From NCBI GenBank assembly GCA_031292215.1, contig JARLHO010000007.1:1-58646 (forward strand): DNA of 58,646 nt. Reading direction: 5' to 3'. The notes under the pieces are model-generated. The model worked only from the letters and a program-made list of their open reading frames with translations. It did no database searches and was not told the DNA's origin. A program made the translations under genes and the position numbers. Origin of the DNA: Syntrophobacteraceae bacterium (GTDB lineage Bacteria; Desulfobacterota; Syntrophobacteria; Syntrophobacterales; Syntrophobacteraceae). Positions 30,461 to 44,640 of this stretch are shown one piece after another (position 1 is the first letter of the stretch; each line of letters begins with the position of its first letter).

Positions 30461-32902
30461 CTATTCTTCCTCTCTTGTATCGTCTTTAGCGATTTCGGGT
30501 TCGTCTAGAACGGTCAGGTCCACGACTTTTTCGCCTTCGTTAAGGCCGATGAGCTTGACCCCCTGAGTCACCCTGCCGATTTTGCTGATTTGCGAAACAG
30601 ACATTCTGATAAGGCGGCCCTTGTCGGTTATCAGCATTATTCCGTTTTCTTCGGCAACCTGCCGGAAGCCAACAACGGACCCGTTACGCTCGGTTACCCG
30701 GATATTTAGAACGCCCTGTCCACTACGGCCCTGGCAGCGGTAGTCTTCCTCGGGGGTGCGCTTGCCAAACCCTTTTTGCGTAACCACCAGGATGCATTTG
30801 TTCGGATCGATGACATCCATTCCGACCAAGCCGCCGTCTTTTACGTTCATCCCCCGGATGCCCCGGCTGACGCGCCCGAGCGGCCGGAATTCATCTTCGT
30901 TTATCCGTATGCACTTGCCCTCGCGGCTCATGAGAAAAATATCGCGCTGTCCGTCGGTTATGACAACTGAGATGAGCTCGTCATTTTCGTCGAGATTAAT
31001 CGCCCTTATGCCTGACGATCTGGGATGGGCGTAGGCGGACAGATCGGTTTTCTTGATGATTCCGTTTCTGGTGGCCATCACCGCGAAATGGCCGGGAGAG
31101 AACTCGCGAACCGGCAAAATGGTCTGTATCTTTTCTCCCGGCTGCAGGGGAAGAAGATTTACGGCGGCCTTCCCAAGGGCTGTAGGACCCACTTCGGGTA
31201 TTTCGTAGACCTTTAGCCGGAACACCTGCCCCCGGTTGGTGAATATGAGGAGGTGGTCGAGGGTGAGGGCCGTAAAAAGACTCGTAACCACATCCTCTTC
31301 GCGCGTGCTCATCCCGGTGCGGCCTTTTCCGCCCCGGTTCTGGTTGCGATAGACCGCGAGCGGGGTTCTTTTGAGGTAGCCGGCCCGAGACATGGTCACC
31401 ACCATCTCTTCACTGGCTATGAGATCTTCGAGGCAAATATCTCCGGCATCCGGAATGATTATCGTTCTTCGCGGCTCGGCGAATTCGTTTATCAGTTCAC
31501 CGATTTCATCCCGAACGACCTGGTCGACCAGGGCGGCCGAGGAAAGAATGGACCGTAGCCGTTCGATCTCCTTCATGATTTCGAGGTAGTCACGGATAAT
31601 TTTTTCGCGCTCCAGGCCGGTTAGCCGCTGGAGTCGCATGTTTAAGATCTCCTGGGCCTGGATCTCGGTAAAGTCGAACCGTTCGATTAAGCCCCGCTTT
31701 GCTTCGGGCGGATTGGTCGCCGAGCGTATGAGGGCGATCACCGCATCGAGATTATCGAGCGCTATCTTTAATCCCTCCAAGATATGAGCCCGTTTTTCAG
31801 CCTGTTTTAGTTCGAATTGGGTGCGCTTTACCACGACCTCGCGGCGAAAGTCGAGGAAGTGCTGGAGGATGTCGCGAAGGTTCATTACCTCGGGTCTATT
31901 GTCCACCACCGCGAGCATAATGATTCCAAAGGTGGTTTCGATCGCCGTGTTTTTGTAGAGCTGGTTTTCGACGACCTTGGGGTCTTCGCCCTGGCGAAGG
32001 GTGAGAACTATGCGCATGCCGTGGCGGTCGGACTCGTCGCGAATGTCCTGGATCCCCTCGATTCTTTTCGCCTTCACGAGCTCGGCGATACGTTCGAGCA
32101 GCTTTGACTTATTAACCTGGTAGGGAAGCTCGGTGACGATCAGGTGCTGTTTTTTCCCCGATTCTTCGACTTCGACCCGTCCGCGTATCTTTACTACGCC
32201 CTTGCCGGTTTCATAGGCCTCAGACATTCCCTGGCAGCCGTAGAGAAATCCCGCAGTCGGAAAGTCGGGGCCCTGGATGAGGCGCATGAGGCCCTTTACG
32301 GTGGTGTCGGGATCGTCTAGAAGAGCGAGTAACCCGTTACAGAGTTCGCGCAGGTTGTGCGGGGGGATGTTTGTAGCCATTCCGACCGCTATACCCGAGG
32401 AACCGTTTAAGAGCAGGTTGGGCGCCCGCGTTGGAAGAACGGTCGGCTCCAGGAGCGTATTGTCATAGTTGGGCTGAAAAAGGACGGTTTCCTTTTCGAT
32501 GTCCCGCATGAACTCCATGCCGAGCTTTGACATGCGGATTTCGGTGTAACGCATTGCCGCCGGGGGATCGCCGTCCACGGAGCCGAAGTTGCCCTGGCCG
32601 TCTACGAGCGGGTGGCGCATGGAAAAGTCCTGGGCCATGCGGGCGGTGGCATCGTAGATGGCAGCGTCGCCGTGCGGGTGATACTTACCCATGACGTCGC
32701 CGACGATGCGCGCCGATTTTTTGTAAGGCTTGTTGAAATCGTTATTGACCTCGTGCATCGAAAACAGGATGCGCCGGTGCACGGGTTTTAAGCCGTCGCG
32801 CACATCGGGGATGGCCCTCCCGATTATGACGCTCATCGCGTAATCGAGATAGGAAAGCTTTATTTCGTCGGCAATATTTATAGTTTTAATAGGGTCCATC
32901 AT
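30461..32902 (-). CDS. gyrA: DNA gyrase subunit A
   Basis: 813 residues. The catalytic tyrosine is Y119 in AAMRYTEIR, and the DNA-cleavage domain starts [20 protein letters not shown]. The C-terminal beta-pinwheel includes a GyrA-box NQNRGGKG, which supports gyrase over topoisomerase IV. In the quinolone-resistance region [11 protein letters not shown], the position of E. coli Ser83 is alanine (A80) while Asp87 is kept (D84). It follows gyrB after a 130-bp gap that holds no recognised element. Confidence 0.96.
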   Translation of the reverse strand: MMDPIKTINIADEIKLSYLDYAMSVIIGRAIPDVRDGLKPVHRRILFSMHEVNNDFNKPYKKSARIVGDVMGKYHPHGDAAIYDATARMAQDFSMRHPLVDGQGNFGSVDGDPPAAMRYTEIRMSKLGMEFMRDIEKETVLFQPNYDNTLLEPTVLPTRAPNLLLNGSSGIAVGMATNIPPHNLRELCNGLLALLDDPDTTVKGLMRLIQGPDFPTAGFLYGCQGMSEAYETGKGVVKIRGRVEVEESGKKQHLIVTELPYQVNKSKLLERIAELVKAKRIEGIQDIRDESDRHGMRIVLTLRQGEDPKVVENQLYKNTAIETTFGIIMLAVVDNRPEVMNLRDILQHFLDFRREVVVKRTQFELKQAEKRAHILEGLKIALDNLDAVIALIRSATNPPEAKRGLIERFDFTEIQAQEILNMRLQRLTGLEREKIIRDYLEIMKEIERLRSILSSAALVDQVVRDEIGELINEFAEPRRTIIIPDAGDICLEDLIASEEMVVTMSRAGYLKRTPLAVYRNQNRGGKGRTGMSTREEDVVTSLFTALTLDHLLIFTNRGQVFRLKVYEIPEVGPTALGKAAVNLLPLQPGEKIQTILPVREFSPGHFAVMATRNGIIKKTDLSAYAHPRSSGIRAINLDENDELISVVITDGQRDIFLMSREGKCIRINEDEFRPLGRVSRGIRGMNVKDGGLVGMDVIDPNKCILVVTQKGFGKRTPEEDYRCQGRSGQGVLNIRVTERNGSVVGFRQVAEENGIMLITDKGRLIRMSVSQISKIGRVTQGVKLIGLNEGEKVVDLTVLDEPEIAKDDTREEE

Positions 32903-33032
32903 TCCAATTCATTCTAAAAAGGCGCGCGGATTATGCGGCGGATTTGCCTCTGCCATCGATTAGCCCGTTCAAAGTAATCTCTTTGGATATAGCTGAAATT
33001 GCGCGAACACGCGCACTCTTTACACTTGCGCC

Positions 33033-36084
<3,052 letters not shown>

Positions 36085-38583
36085 ATGAAAAAAAAGCTTT
36101 CCTTGAAACCAAAACTGATTCTGACCTGCCTTTGTCTTACCATCTTGCCTGCAATAGTCGTGGGCGCTTTTGGACTCAACCAACTGCGTTCCTACTCCAA
36201 CGAAGCGGTCTCCGAGTCTTATAAGACATTGGGCGAGGAGTGCGGGCAAACGCTCATTAGCGGCGTGGGATCGGATCGGGAAGTTATCAAAGACTTCATT
36301 AATCGTGCGCAAAGCGATGCGAAGATACTTGCCGGCTCGACCGATATGGTGGGCTACGTTTCGGCTCTTGCGGGCAAAAACGAATTATTCAACGGTTTGG
36401 CGCAAAGGGAAGTTGTCCGCACTGTCAGTGGGATTCTTTCGAACTGCGAACTTGAACAGAAAATGATTCAAAGAACCCCTGCGTTAAAAGATCAGGCCAT
36501 GGCGGATCTGGTCGGAAATATCCTGAGCATCAAAATCGGTCGGACAGGGTACCCCTTCGTGATGGATTCCAAGGGTAATCTTTTGGTTCACCCCGAAGGA
36601 AAGCTCATTGGCAAAAATACCATAACAGACCTCCATTTAACCGCTTTTAAAGATATTTTGGCCGCCAGGAAAGCGGGCGTAACGAAAATGCTGTCGTATT
36701 CCTTCGAAGGCCGCGATAAGTTTCTCTTTTACAGTTATTTTCCCGATTGGGACTGGATTGTTTGCGGCAGCGGCTACTGGGATGAGCTCTCTACAGAGGC
36801 CACAAAGGCTTCTTTTGCCCTTCTAAAAGATGAATTCAAAACGCTTTACCTGGGTTCTTTCCTGCCAATAGAGGGAAAGTCCGAACCCGTTTATAACCAA
36901 ATCCGCTACATCGACGATAAGGGCTCCGAGATCGTAAACCTCAAAGACGGGCAGTTCAGCAAGATCCTTGTTTCCAAGGCCAACCAGCCATGGTTTAAGA
37001 AGTGTTTACAACTCAAGCCCGGAGAGCTGAGTAACTCCGGTGCGGTCATCGCCGAAAATACCGGTATGGCTGAAATGCGCCTTTGCTCGCCTGTCTATTT
37101 TCATGGTTCCTTAAAAGGCGTGGTCGTCTTCAACCTGGATTGGAAACTGGCCTGGAAGTTACTAAAAGGCCATGTTTACGGCAAAACGGGCTATGCGTAT
37201 ATCCTAAACCGGAAAGGTATTTTGATCTCTCACCCCAAATACGATCTCACCAGGCCGGTAAACCTGGGGGATCCTAAATTCGGAGAAATATCAGCCATTG
37301 TAAGAGATAAGATGCTCAAAGGTGAACGGGGTATCTCTCGTTATACTTTTGAAGGAATCGATAAATTTGTCGCCTTTATGCCTTTAAAAATCAACGGCCT
37401 GCTATACAGTATAGCCGCAACCGGCCCGACAAACGAATTTCTGGCAGCCGCCAACACCCTGAAGGCCGATGCCGGAAAACGGGCATCGAGGGCCGCTCTG
37501 GGGATCGTTTTGGCAAGCCTTGCCATGATGATCATAGGCTGCACCATCGGGATAATTGTAAGCAGGGGCATCTGTCGCCCCGTCACCCGGGTCATTAACG
37601 GTCTTCTGGATGCGTCCGGGGAAATTTATTCGGCCTCGAGTCAAATTTCGTCATCTAGCCAGCAACTTGCCGATGGCGCCTCCGAACAGGCCGCAGCTAT
37701 CGAGCAAACCTCCTCCTCGCTGGAAGAGATGGCTTCGATGACCACGCAGAACGCCGAGAATGCGCAGAGTGTGGATTCACTAAGGGGAAAGGTCGGCGAT
37801 ATGTTGGCAGAGGCGGATAGCTCCATGGCCAACCTCGCGCAAGCCATAAACGAAATCTCGGCAGCCGGCGCCGAGACGCAAAAAATCATCAAAACAATTG
37901 ATGAGATCGCTTTTCAGACCAACCTTCTCGCTCTTAACGCCGCAGTTGAGGCTGCCCGGGCAGGTGAGGCCGGGGCGGGATTCGCCGTGGTGGCCGATGA
38001 GGTGCGAAACCTCGCCATGCGCGCCGCCGAAGCGGCAAAGACCACGACCGCGCTAATCGAAGGAACGTCCCGGCAAATACAGCGAGGCGCCGGACTGGCC
38101 GACAAAACCTCCCGGGCCTTTGGCACAGCCATCGCCTCATCAAAGAAGATGGGCGAACTCATTGCCGAGATCACCTCAGCAACCCGGGAACAGGCCAGGG
38201 GAATCGAACAGGTAAATAAGGCCATGTCGGATTTGGATAAGGTTGTCCAACAAAACGCGGCGACCGCCGAGCAATCGGCCGGCGCCTCCGAAGAAATGAA
38301 TGGTCAGTCTTCACGGATGGAAACGATCGTTCGCGGTCTTGTCACGATGATTGGCGGGAGCGCCGCGGAGCGCGTAGGTGGCCAGGGCGAGCACTCGCTT
38401 CCGGAACGCAAAAGTAATGGCTCAGCACTTGCCGGAGCTCGAAATCCCGCAACGAGCGCCGTATACACCGGCAATGGGAACAGCCACGTGAGGGCTGCGA
38501 AGTTCTCCGATGTCGGGAGGAATTCGCAGGAGGTGCGTCCCGACAAAGTCATTCCGTTTCAAGATAATCCCGGGGATTTTTGA
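36085..38583 (+). CDS. Methyl-accepting chemotaxis protein with large dCache-like sensor
   Basis: 832 residues from ATG 36085 (AGGAGG 10 nt upstream). Layout: membrane segment near 12-32, a periplasmic double-PAS (Cache) sensor of about 430 residues with two similar halves ([20 protein letters not shown] and [20 protein letters not shown]), and a second membrane segment near 470-495. Then come a short HAMP-like linker, methylation helices and the signalling hairpin tip at about 605-645 ([20 protein letters not shown] then [19 protein letters not shown]). The C-terminal tail ends [10 protein letters not shown]. It probably senses a small organic ligand and signals to CheA/CheW. Confidence 0.92.
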   Translation: MKKKLSLKPKLILTCLCLTILPAIVVGAFGLNQLRSYSNEAVSESYKTLGEECGQTLISGVGSDREVIKDFINRAQSDAKILAGSTDMVGYVSALAGKNELFNGLAQREVVRTVSGILSNCELEQKMIQRTPALKDQAMADLVGNILSIKIGRTGYPFVMDSKGNLLVHPEGKLIGKNTITDLHLTAFKDILAARKAGVTKMLSYSFEGRDKFLFYSYFPDWDWIVCGSGYWDELSTEATKASFALLKDEFKTLYLGSFLPIEGKSEPVYNQIRYIDDKGSEIVNLKDGQFSKILVSKANQPWFKKCLQLKPGELSNSGAVIAENTGMAEMRLCSPVYFHGSLKGVVVFNLDWKLAWKLLKGHVYGKTGYAYILNRKGILISHPKYDLTRPVNLGDPKFGEISAIVRDKMLKGERGISRYTFEGIDKFVAFMPLKINGLLYSIAATGPTNEFLAAANTLKADAGKRASRAALGIVLASLAMMIIGCTIGIIVSRGICRPVTRVINGLLDASGEIYSASSQISSSSQQLADGASEQAAAIEQTSSSLEEMASMTTQNAENAQSVDSLRGKVGDMLAEADSSMANLAQAINEISAAGAETQKIIKTIDEIAFQTNLLALNAAVEAARAGEAGAGFAVVADEVRNLAMRAAEAAKTTTALIEGTSRQIQRGAGLADKTSRAFGTAIASSKKMGELIAEITSATREQARGIEQVNKAMSDLDKVVQQNAATAEQSAGASEEMNGQSSRMETIVRGLVTMIGGSAAERVGGQGEHSLPERKSNGSALAGARNPATSAVYTGNGNSHVRAAKFSDVGRNSQEVRPDKVIPFQDNPGDF

Positions 38584-38738
38584 GGCTTATTTTTGAGGCT
38601 GTTAAAAACCGTTGGCCTAACAAAACCTGATTAATCGATGCCGCCCCAAAACCGATGGAGAACCTGTTCGGGATAGAGACTTTGAACGTATGAGTCTCTA
38701 TCCCGGGCGGCGGATGTGCGGTGTTTTAGAAAATGAAT

Positions 38739-39352
38739 TCAAGGTATTACGGCGCCCCCTGATACGGAAAGGATTGTATTTGAAAACGCCTTCAACTGGG
38801 CGCATTGATTGATTGCGACCCAGAGGTCGTTTTCACGAAGAATGCCGCCCGGCATCCCGTGGTTTGATATAGCTGTCCCGACATCCGCCGATCGCAGACT
38901 TCCCTGATACGGTACGATGGGGGATTATTGTGATTAACCTTCTCGGGTTGGCCGGCGGGAGCGGTTTTGTTATGTCCCGAAAGCCTTTGGATCGTGGTCC
39001 AATAGGGCAGGAGCCACGCCTCGAAATCGTGCTGGGCCGCATGGGGATGAAATCTCGGTTCATCGCCGACCCGGGTTCGCATTTTGGCCTTCGCCTCGTC
39101 GGCATCTTTGAAATCCGGGGGATTGGTCCCTGAATAAACGTCGGTTAGAGCCAGGACGTGGTCCGCAGCATTCCTGCCCATAAGCGGATTTTCCACGGCT
39201 CGCTTTAATTTATCTTCCTTGGGGACGCGGCCATCATAGGGGAAGGTGTCCAGCTTGGGCATGCGTCCTGCCAGACGTGTTTTAAGGTATTCCCTCAGAT
39301 ACGGCATGAATGCTTTTTCCGTTTTCCCTTCGACTATTATGGAGATTTTCAT
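38739..39352 (-). pseudogene. DUF4276-family (TOPRIM-like) protein, broken by two frameshifts
   Basis: The N-terminus MKISIIVEGKTEKAFMPYLR and HAAQHDFEAWLLPY are typical of DUF4276 proteins. The open frame runs on to 38792, but family-like sequence moves frame twice. After about 38900 the expected DSYIKPRDAGR lies one frame over (ending 38833), and after about 38844 LRENDLWVAINQCAQLKAFS lies in the third frame, ending at 38739. Taking out two extra bases gives a coherent 203-residue protein. The ATG overlaps the stop of the ATPase gene (ATGA), so the two were coupled. DUF4276 proteins usually partner AAA ATPases in putative anti-phage modules. Sequencing errors cannot be excluded. Confidence 0.75.
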
Positions 39353-40498
39353 GATCGCCCGCCCAGTCGCCCCAGTCGCCACGCTTCGTCCAAAGTATAC
39401 TCGGAAAGCCACTCGTCCAGGTCCATTGAGTCCGCCCGGGTCGCCGTTGCACAGCCTGCATCGTCTATGTCCATTACGACCACCTCTTCGGGCTTCAGGA
39501 ACCGGACAAGCCGGTCAGAATGCGTTGCTACGATCAACTGGGTCCTAAGGGATGCTTCCCGCATAATATCGCTGAGAATGCTCAGCAGTTCCGGATGCAG
39601 GCTCACCTCCGGTTCGTCGATCATGGTGACGGTAGGTAAGTTGGGGCTTTGCAAAAGAGACGCGAGCCAGAGAAAACGAAGGGCGCCCTCCGACAACTCA
39701 TTCATGTAAAACGGCTTATCGAATTTTTTGTCTTTCCATGTCATGGCAAGCATACCGGCCGCTACCGGTGGAAAGCTCAACCCCTCGAAATCAGGGAAGG
39801 CCGCTTTCAATGAATCAATAATTATTTCAAACCGGCAGAGGTCTGTTTCCCGCAAATAGTAAAGGTACGGCGCCAGATCTTCTCCATCGGCGCCCGGCAA
39901 CGCGGCAGGCTTCATCTGTTGCGGCAGCTTCACCGGCGATCGAGGGCCAACGTCAAGAACGTGGTATTGCGTAGCAGTGGCCAGAATGCGCCTCACCTCT
40001 TCCGGTTGGCGTAACATCTTCGGCGCCTGTGACAGGGATGTCTCCAGGGGATTGTGTTCCCGATCGGGTCGAACGAGGTGTGCCTCGTCCATGTCGAAGT
40101 AGCGGATATCACCGTCGGAGGAATTGATGTGGTTAATAAGGATTGGGATGACCCTTGCGCGGTTGCGACAGGATTTCCCTGGAAATGGAATAGCCTGTGC
40201 CTTTGGTTGCAAGGCGAAGATCATATCCTGGCGGTTCATGTCCGGGAACCTCCATATCAACCAGAAAAGAAAGCTCATCTGTTTTGCCGCTGGTAAGAAG
40301 ACTCACGATACCGCCAAGTTGTGAGAGTGTCGCATTCAGATTTCCGGAAGCCGAAGCGGAGAGCATGGTGAAAGCATCCAAAAAGGATGTCTTACCGACA
40401 CCGTTGGCGCCGATAAACACCATGAAAGGCCTTACAGGCAGGTCAACCGCCAGCAACCTGCGAAACCCGCTAATTTTGATCCGTTTGATTCTATTCAT
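39349..40498 (-). pseudogene. OLD/AAA_21-type ATPase, broken by one frameshift
   Basis: Two abutting frames encode one protein. The first part, from ATG 40498 (GGAAGG upstream), has IKISGFRRLLAVDLP and Walker A GANGVGKTS at residues 30-38, and runs to a stop at 40133. The second part, in another frame and joining near 40165, carries the continuation RVIPILINHINSSDGDI, the signature-region MNELSEGALRFLWLA, Walker B VTMIDEPEVSLHPELL and the ATHSD switch histidine. Both halves match SMC/OLD-like AAA_21 ATPases. The last codon overlaps the DUF4276 gene start. Confidence 0.8.
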
Positions 40499-40588
40499 AT
40501 CGCCTTCCTTCATCAGGAATTGCTTTTCCGAGCCTTGGCGTTGACGGTTCATCCAGACCTTTGCGCCCGGGGGCGATAAAAGGCCTTC

Positions 40589-42439
40589 CTAGGAGTTATG
40601 CGCTAAAAACCCCTCGATCCCAAGCTCGCGAGCACGCCCTTCGACCCTGCGCACAACTTCGGGGTCCATGTGGATGTCGCCCGGCCAGGGGCGGGTGTGG
40701 CCGTCTTCGATGCCCTTTGCTGTGGCGTCGATTACGATTCGCCCGTTTAGTTTTACGATGTCTCTTGCCGGATCGACGTTATTGAAGACCTTCCAGAGAA
40801 CGAGCGAGTAATCCCGCAAATCTATCGACGAGTCAAACAGGACAAGGATCGAAAAAGGCTCGAGCGCCGGGTCCCGGAGAAGCCCCGGGGAGAGAGATCG
40901 GCCCGGGGTTTTGCCGTCTTTTTTAAAATTTATGAGCAGCAGCCGGTTTCGGGTCTCCAGGAGCGGGCAATGGAAGGTGGAGAGGCCGGATACCTCACCC
41001 AGACTTTTTTCTATAACATCGTCGGGCGGGACTGGAAGGTTTTGCCGAAGGGGTCTTTTTCTTTCGTCCGGATGCCTTTTCGTTGCGTCCAGTCCGATTT
41101 TGCTTCCGAAAAGCGGGTCGGGGGCGCTGTGGTCAAGGACATCGAGAATGCCCTCGGAGATAAAGACATCGCTTTCGAGATCTATTTCGTTGAGAATTGT
41201 CTCCAACACCTTTCGGGGACTTTTAAGAGAGATATCGGCGTCAACGAGCGCCACGGCCTTGGTAAAGCTCATTTGCCCCTGGCTCCAGACAGCGCTCATG
41301 AGCCTTCTGGCATGGCCGGGATATTCCTTCTTAAGAGCCAGTACCACGATATTATGGAAGACGCCTTCCCAGGGCATCCAGAAATCGCGCACCTCGGGGT
41401 GAATCGTTTGGACGAGCGGCAGAAATACGCGCTCGGTAGCCTTTGCGAGCCAGCAGTCCTCCATCGGCGGCCGTCCCACCAGGGTCGCCGAGTAGATCGG
41501 GTTCAGGCGATGGGTGATGGCCGTAAGGTGAAAGACGGGATAATCGCCTACAAGCGAGTAATAGCCGGTGTGGTCGCCAAAGGGTCCCTCCATGCGCAGT
41601 TCATCGGGGTCCACATAACCTTCCAGCACGAATTCGGCCTCGGCTGGAACCTCCATGTCTATTGTGACACAGCGGGTCATCCTGACCGGTTTTTTGCGGA
41701 TAAAACCCGCGAGGAGCATCTCGTCGATTCCCTGCGGAAGAGGGGCGGTGGCGGCCCAGGTAACGGCCGGGTCGGTCCCGATGGCAACTGCTACCGCCAT
41801 GCGCCTGCCCGCCTTCCTGTACTCCTGGAAGTAATGGGAGCCGTCCTTGTGGATGTGCCAGTGCATTCCGGTCGTATTGCGGTCAAAGACCTGAAGCCGA
41901 TACATCCCTGCGTTGCGCCTGCCGGTCTCCAGGCTGCGGGTGAATACGACGGGAAGAGTGACGAAAGGTCCGCCGTCGCCTGGCCAGCACTTGAGGACGG
42001 GGAGCTTCGAAAGATCGATTTGTTCGCCCCTTAGCACCACTTCCTGGCAAGGGGCATTGGAGGTCTTGCGGGGAAGGGCCTTGAGGATGTCCAACCCCAT
42101 GGGAAGAAGTCCAGCGAAGTCTCGGAGAGACTTTGGCGGACTAAGGCGTGCGAACCGTTCGATCCTTTGGGCGAGGGCATCTAGGGAGTCGGTCCCAAGG
42201 GCCATGCAGATACGGCGTTCGCTTCCAAAGGCGTTGGTCAAAACGGGGAAGGGTGAGTCGCCAACACGCTCGAAAAGGAGCGCTTTGCCCCCTCCCGGCG
42301 CCTTGGACGCCAAATCGGTTATGTGGGAGATCTCTAGTTCGCAGGAAACCGGAGCGCTTATTCGGAGAAGTTCTCCGGCCCTTTCGAGCTCCGATACGAA
42401 TTCACCAAGATTTGTAAACGCCGTTTGTAAATGTGTCAA
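40589..42439 (-). CDS. mqnL: UbiD-family decarboxylase, probably menaquinone (futalosine-type) pathway
   Basis: A prenylated-FMN decarboxylase of 616 residues. UbiD motifs are visible: MYRLQVFDRNTTGMHWHIHK and GRRMAVAVAIGTDPAVTWAA. The acid triad region EFVLEGYVDPDELRMEGPFG, with GDHTGYYS, follows. The size and the neighbouring polyprenyltransferase suggest the late menaquinone decarboxylase of the futalosine pathway (MqnL/TIGR03701-like) rather than an aromatic-acid carboxylase; that assignment is inference. Start TTG 42439 follows the upstream stop by 4 nt, with GGAAGG at the right distance. Confidence 0.8.
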   Translation of the reverse strand: MTHLQTAFTNLGEFVSELERAGELLRISAPVSCELEISHITDLASKAPGGGKALLFERVGDSPFPVLTNAFGSERRICMALGTDSLDALAQRIERFARLSPPKSLRDFAGLLPMGLDILKALPRKTSNAPCQEVVLRGEQIDLSKLPVLKCWPGDGGPFVTLPVVFTRSLETGRRNAGMYRLQVFDRNTTGMHWHIHKDGSHYFQEYRKAGRRMAVAVAIGTDPAVTWAATAPLPQGIDEMLLAGFIRKKPVRMTRCVTIDMEVPAEAEFVLEGYVDPDELRMEGPFGDHTGYYSLVGDYPVFHLTAITHRLNPIYSATLVGRPPMEDCWLAKATERVFLPLVQTIHPEVRDFWMPWEGVFHNIVVLALKKEYPGHARRLMSAVWSQGQMSFTKAVALVDADISLKSPRKVLETILNEIDLESDVFISEGILDVLDHSAPDPLFGSKIGLDATKRHPDERKRPLRQNLPVPPDDVIEKSLGEVSGLSTFHCPLLETRNRLLLINFKKDGKTPGRSLSPGLLRDPALEPFSILVLFDSSIDLRDYSLVLWKVFNNVDPARDIVKLNGRIVIDATAKGIEDGHTRPWPGDIHMDPEVVRRVEGRARELGIEGFLAHNS

Positions 42440-42443
42440 ACAA

Positions 42444-43298
42444 TCACCTTCCCGCCAGGACCCCCAGGAAGAGCAGGATCGATATCGCGCTGTTTACGTG
42501 GAAAAAGGCAATATTTACGTTGTCGAGGCAATCCGGCCGGACGAGCTTGTGCTCGGTAAAGATAAGGATAGCTATCACCAGGAGAAAAAGAAGATAAATC
42601 CAGTCGAGACCGAATGCGAAATACACCAGAAATAGAAAGGCAAGGGTTAGAACGTGGAGCGCGGTGGAAAAAAGAAGCGCCCTGGACGCCCCCCAGCAGG
42701 CGGGCACGGAAAACAGGTTGTGTTCCCTGTCGAACTCGATGTCCTGGCACGCATACAGGATATCAAAGCCCGCGATATAGGTCATGAGTGCAAACGAGAG
42801 CAGAAGAATTCTCCAGTCCAGGCTGCCGCTTACCGCCACCCATACGGCTGCCGGCGCAAGTCCGATGGCAAAGCCAAGGGCCAGATGGCACAGGGTTGTA
42901 AACCTTTTTGTAAACGAATACAAAAGAAGAATCACAAGGACCGGTGCGGACAACAGGAGGCAGAGGCGGCCGAGCAAAGCGGCGGTCCCGACGAAAACAA
43001 GGCCGGAAAACAAAATGAACACCAGAACGGAGAAGAGGTCCACCTCGCCGGTGACATGCGGACGATTCGCCGTGCGGGGGTTTAAGCTGTCGTAGCGATA
43101 ATCGGCGAGGCGGTTAAAACCCATGGCGGCAGACCTTGCCGAAGCCATGCCCACAATGATCAGGGCCAGGGTCCCAAGATGTGCCGGGTGATTCCTGTTT
43201 GCAAGCAGCAAGGCCGCCAGGGCGAACGGAAGGGCAAAAACCGTATGGCTGAACTTTATCAGCCTGCCGTACGTGCGGATCTTGGATATCAGCGTCAT
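42444..43298 (-). CDS. mqnP: UbiA-family polyprenyltransferase, MqnP type
   Basis: A 284-residue integral membrane protein with about eight membrane segments. The first aspartate motif reads AMGFNRLADYRYDSLNPRTA, with N-R-D and the NPRT that separates MqnP-like enzymes from UbiA. The second, IAGFDILYACQDIEFDRE, binds prenyl diphosphate through magnesium. It is expected to attach the isoprenoid tail in menaquinone synthesis. It directly precedes the UbiD gene, supporting a two-gene operon. Confidence 0.82.
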   Translation of the reverse strand: MTLISKIRTYGRLIKFSHTVFALPFALAALLLANRNHPAHLGTLALIIVGMASARSAAMGFNRLADYRYDSLNPRTANRPHVTGEVDLFSVLVFILFSGLVFVGTAALLGRLCLLLSAPVLVILLLYSFTKRFTTLCHLALGFAIGLAPAAVWVAVSGSLDWRILLLSFALMTYIAGFDILYACQDIEFDREHNLFSVPACWGASRALLFSTALHVLTLAFLFLVYFAFGLDWIYLLFLLVIAILIFTEHKLVRPDCLDNVNIAFFHVNSAISILLFLGVLAGR

Positions 43299-43817
43299 TT
43301 ACCGGTCCGGGTTTAAGTTGATCGATGGCATCGCTTAAAAAAAATAAATCATACTATTTTTGAAAGGCTTTTACGAAAAGTTTTCTCACGCGAAGCCGCG
43401 AAGGGAGTAATGCTTTTCATGGTTTCCGGGTGAACTGCTTCGAAAAGAAGCGGGAAGAACCGCTGCCTAAACCTTGAAAGACTGCGGTGGATTCAGGTGT
43501 ACGCAGAGGCGATGACTGGCTCTTGACTCGTAAAACGCCATGTGGCAAGGTGTTCAGGGGTATCTGTTCCGTTTCGGAGTTTGTACCATCCCAGGCAAAA
43601 TCCTTTTTATAAGGCAGCGCATCCAGGTCCGGAGGGGATGTTTCTCATGGTCTATCGGTTGCCGGTGTCACACCCCTTGCCTTTGATTTGTCCACCAAAT
43701 TGACTTAGCGGCGCAAGCCTTGTAGACCGGGCACAGTTTGAGCTTCTTCCGGGCGCCGTTCTGTCTCCATGGAAACGTTGTTTGGTCGTTTAAGCCGGCC
43801 GGCGAAAGGAGAGTGAT
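43299..43817. other. Intergenic region without recognised features
   Basis: About 520 bp between the divergent mqnP and the next gene. I see no RNA gene, clear promoter or repeat in it. A minus-strand open frame at 43705-44190 is mostly antisense to the 43818 gene and is not credible. Confidence 0.5.
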
Positions 43818-44606
43818 ATGCTCTACAGCAGCCCCAAAGGCAAGACAGGACACATCGACCACAGGGTTCTGGTAAGTGCTGTTCCAATCGTGGATGACGA
43901 GAAAAACGCGACTCTTGAACTGATGAAGCAACTCCCCGACATGACAGCCTACGGCATGCTGCTCCTAGACGACCCCAATCATCCCATGGCGCAATTGGTT
44001 CGCGAGCGCTGGTCGGAGATCGGCAATATGACCGGCGACAAGTTCCTGCTGTTTTCCTTCGAGCGACCCGAAAAATGGACGAAAACCTATCTGAAATATT
44101 GGCGGAACAAACTGGGCGACCAGTTCGATGCCATGTGGAAAGAATGGCAGGAGGTTCCCGATCCGGGAGCGGCCTATGGCTTTGTTTCACTTTTTAAGCC
44201 GCCACTTACTCCCAAGCAGTTGCCTTGTCTCGTTTTGTTTACAGATGCCGAAAAACGCAAGGCTGTCGTTCGCCCTATTCCGAACTGGGAAAAAAACGAC
44301 CTGTACGAACTGCTAAAGGCAATCGCCACGGTGGTGCAGGATGCGGCTACAAAGCCTAAAGAGGAGCGACTCGACTACCTCCGGGATGAACTGAGCTCGC
44401 CCGGGGCGCGATTTGGAGCAGCCGCCGGACACATCGGGGCGCAGGCTCTTGACTATTTCCGGCAGCATCCCGCCTTGGTTGTCTCAACGGCTATAAGCGT
44501 CGTTTTGGGGCTAAGCGGCGCCGGATTACTTATGCTCCCGGCAGCAGCCATCGCAGTGCTAAACATCCTAAAGGAGACGATATCCGGCGCCGGGTCGAAG
44601 GCGTAG
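43818..44606 (+). CDS. Hypothetical protein with C-terminal membrane helices
   Basis: 262 residues, unrecognised. The AAAGGAG ribosome site 7 nt before ATG and the even coding character argue that it is real. Residues 1-190 are soluble, with segments such as LLLDDPNHPMAQLVRERWSE and LPCLVLFTDAEKRKAVVRPI that could be alpha/beta folds. Near the C-terminus HPALVVSTAISVVLGLSGAG and LLMLPAAAIAVLNIL form one or two membrane helices. It may be a membrane-anchored effector, given the defence-like genes within 4 kb, but nothing shows this directly. Confidence 0.55.
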   Translation: MLYSSPKGKTGHIDHRVLVSAVPIVDDEKNATLELMKQLPDMTAYGMLLLDDPNHPMAQLVRERWSEIGNMTGDKFLLFSFERPEKWTKTYLKYWRNKLGDQFDAMWKEWQEVPDPGAAYGFVSLFKPPLTPKQLPCLVLFTDAEKRKAVVRPIPNWEKNDLYELLKAIATVVQDAATKPKEERLDYLRDELSSPGARFGAAAGHIGAQALDYFRQHPALVVSTAISVVLGLSGAGLLMLPAAAIAVLNILKETISGAGSKA

Positions 44607-44640
44607 CGGTTAACGGACCTTGGGGACACGAGAGACAAGA

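Noticed and set aside
43705-44190. 161-codon minus-strand frame
   Set aside because: Antisense to a gene with a strong ribosome site; arginine/serine-rich shadow translation.
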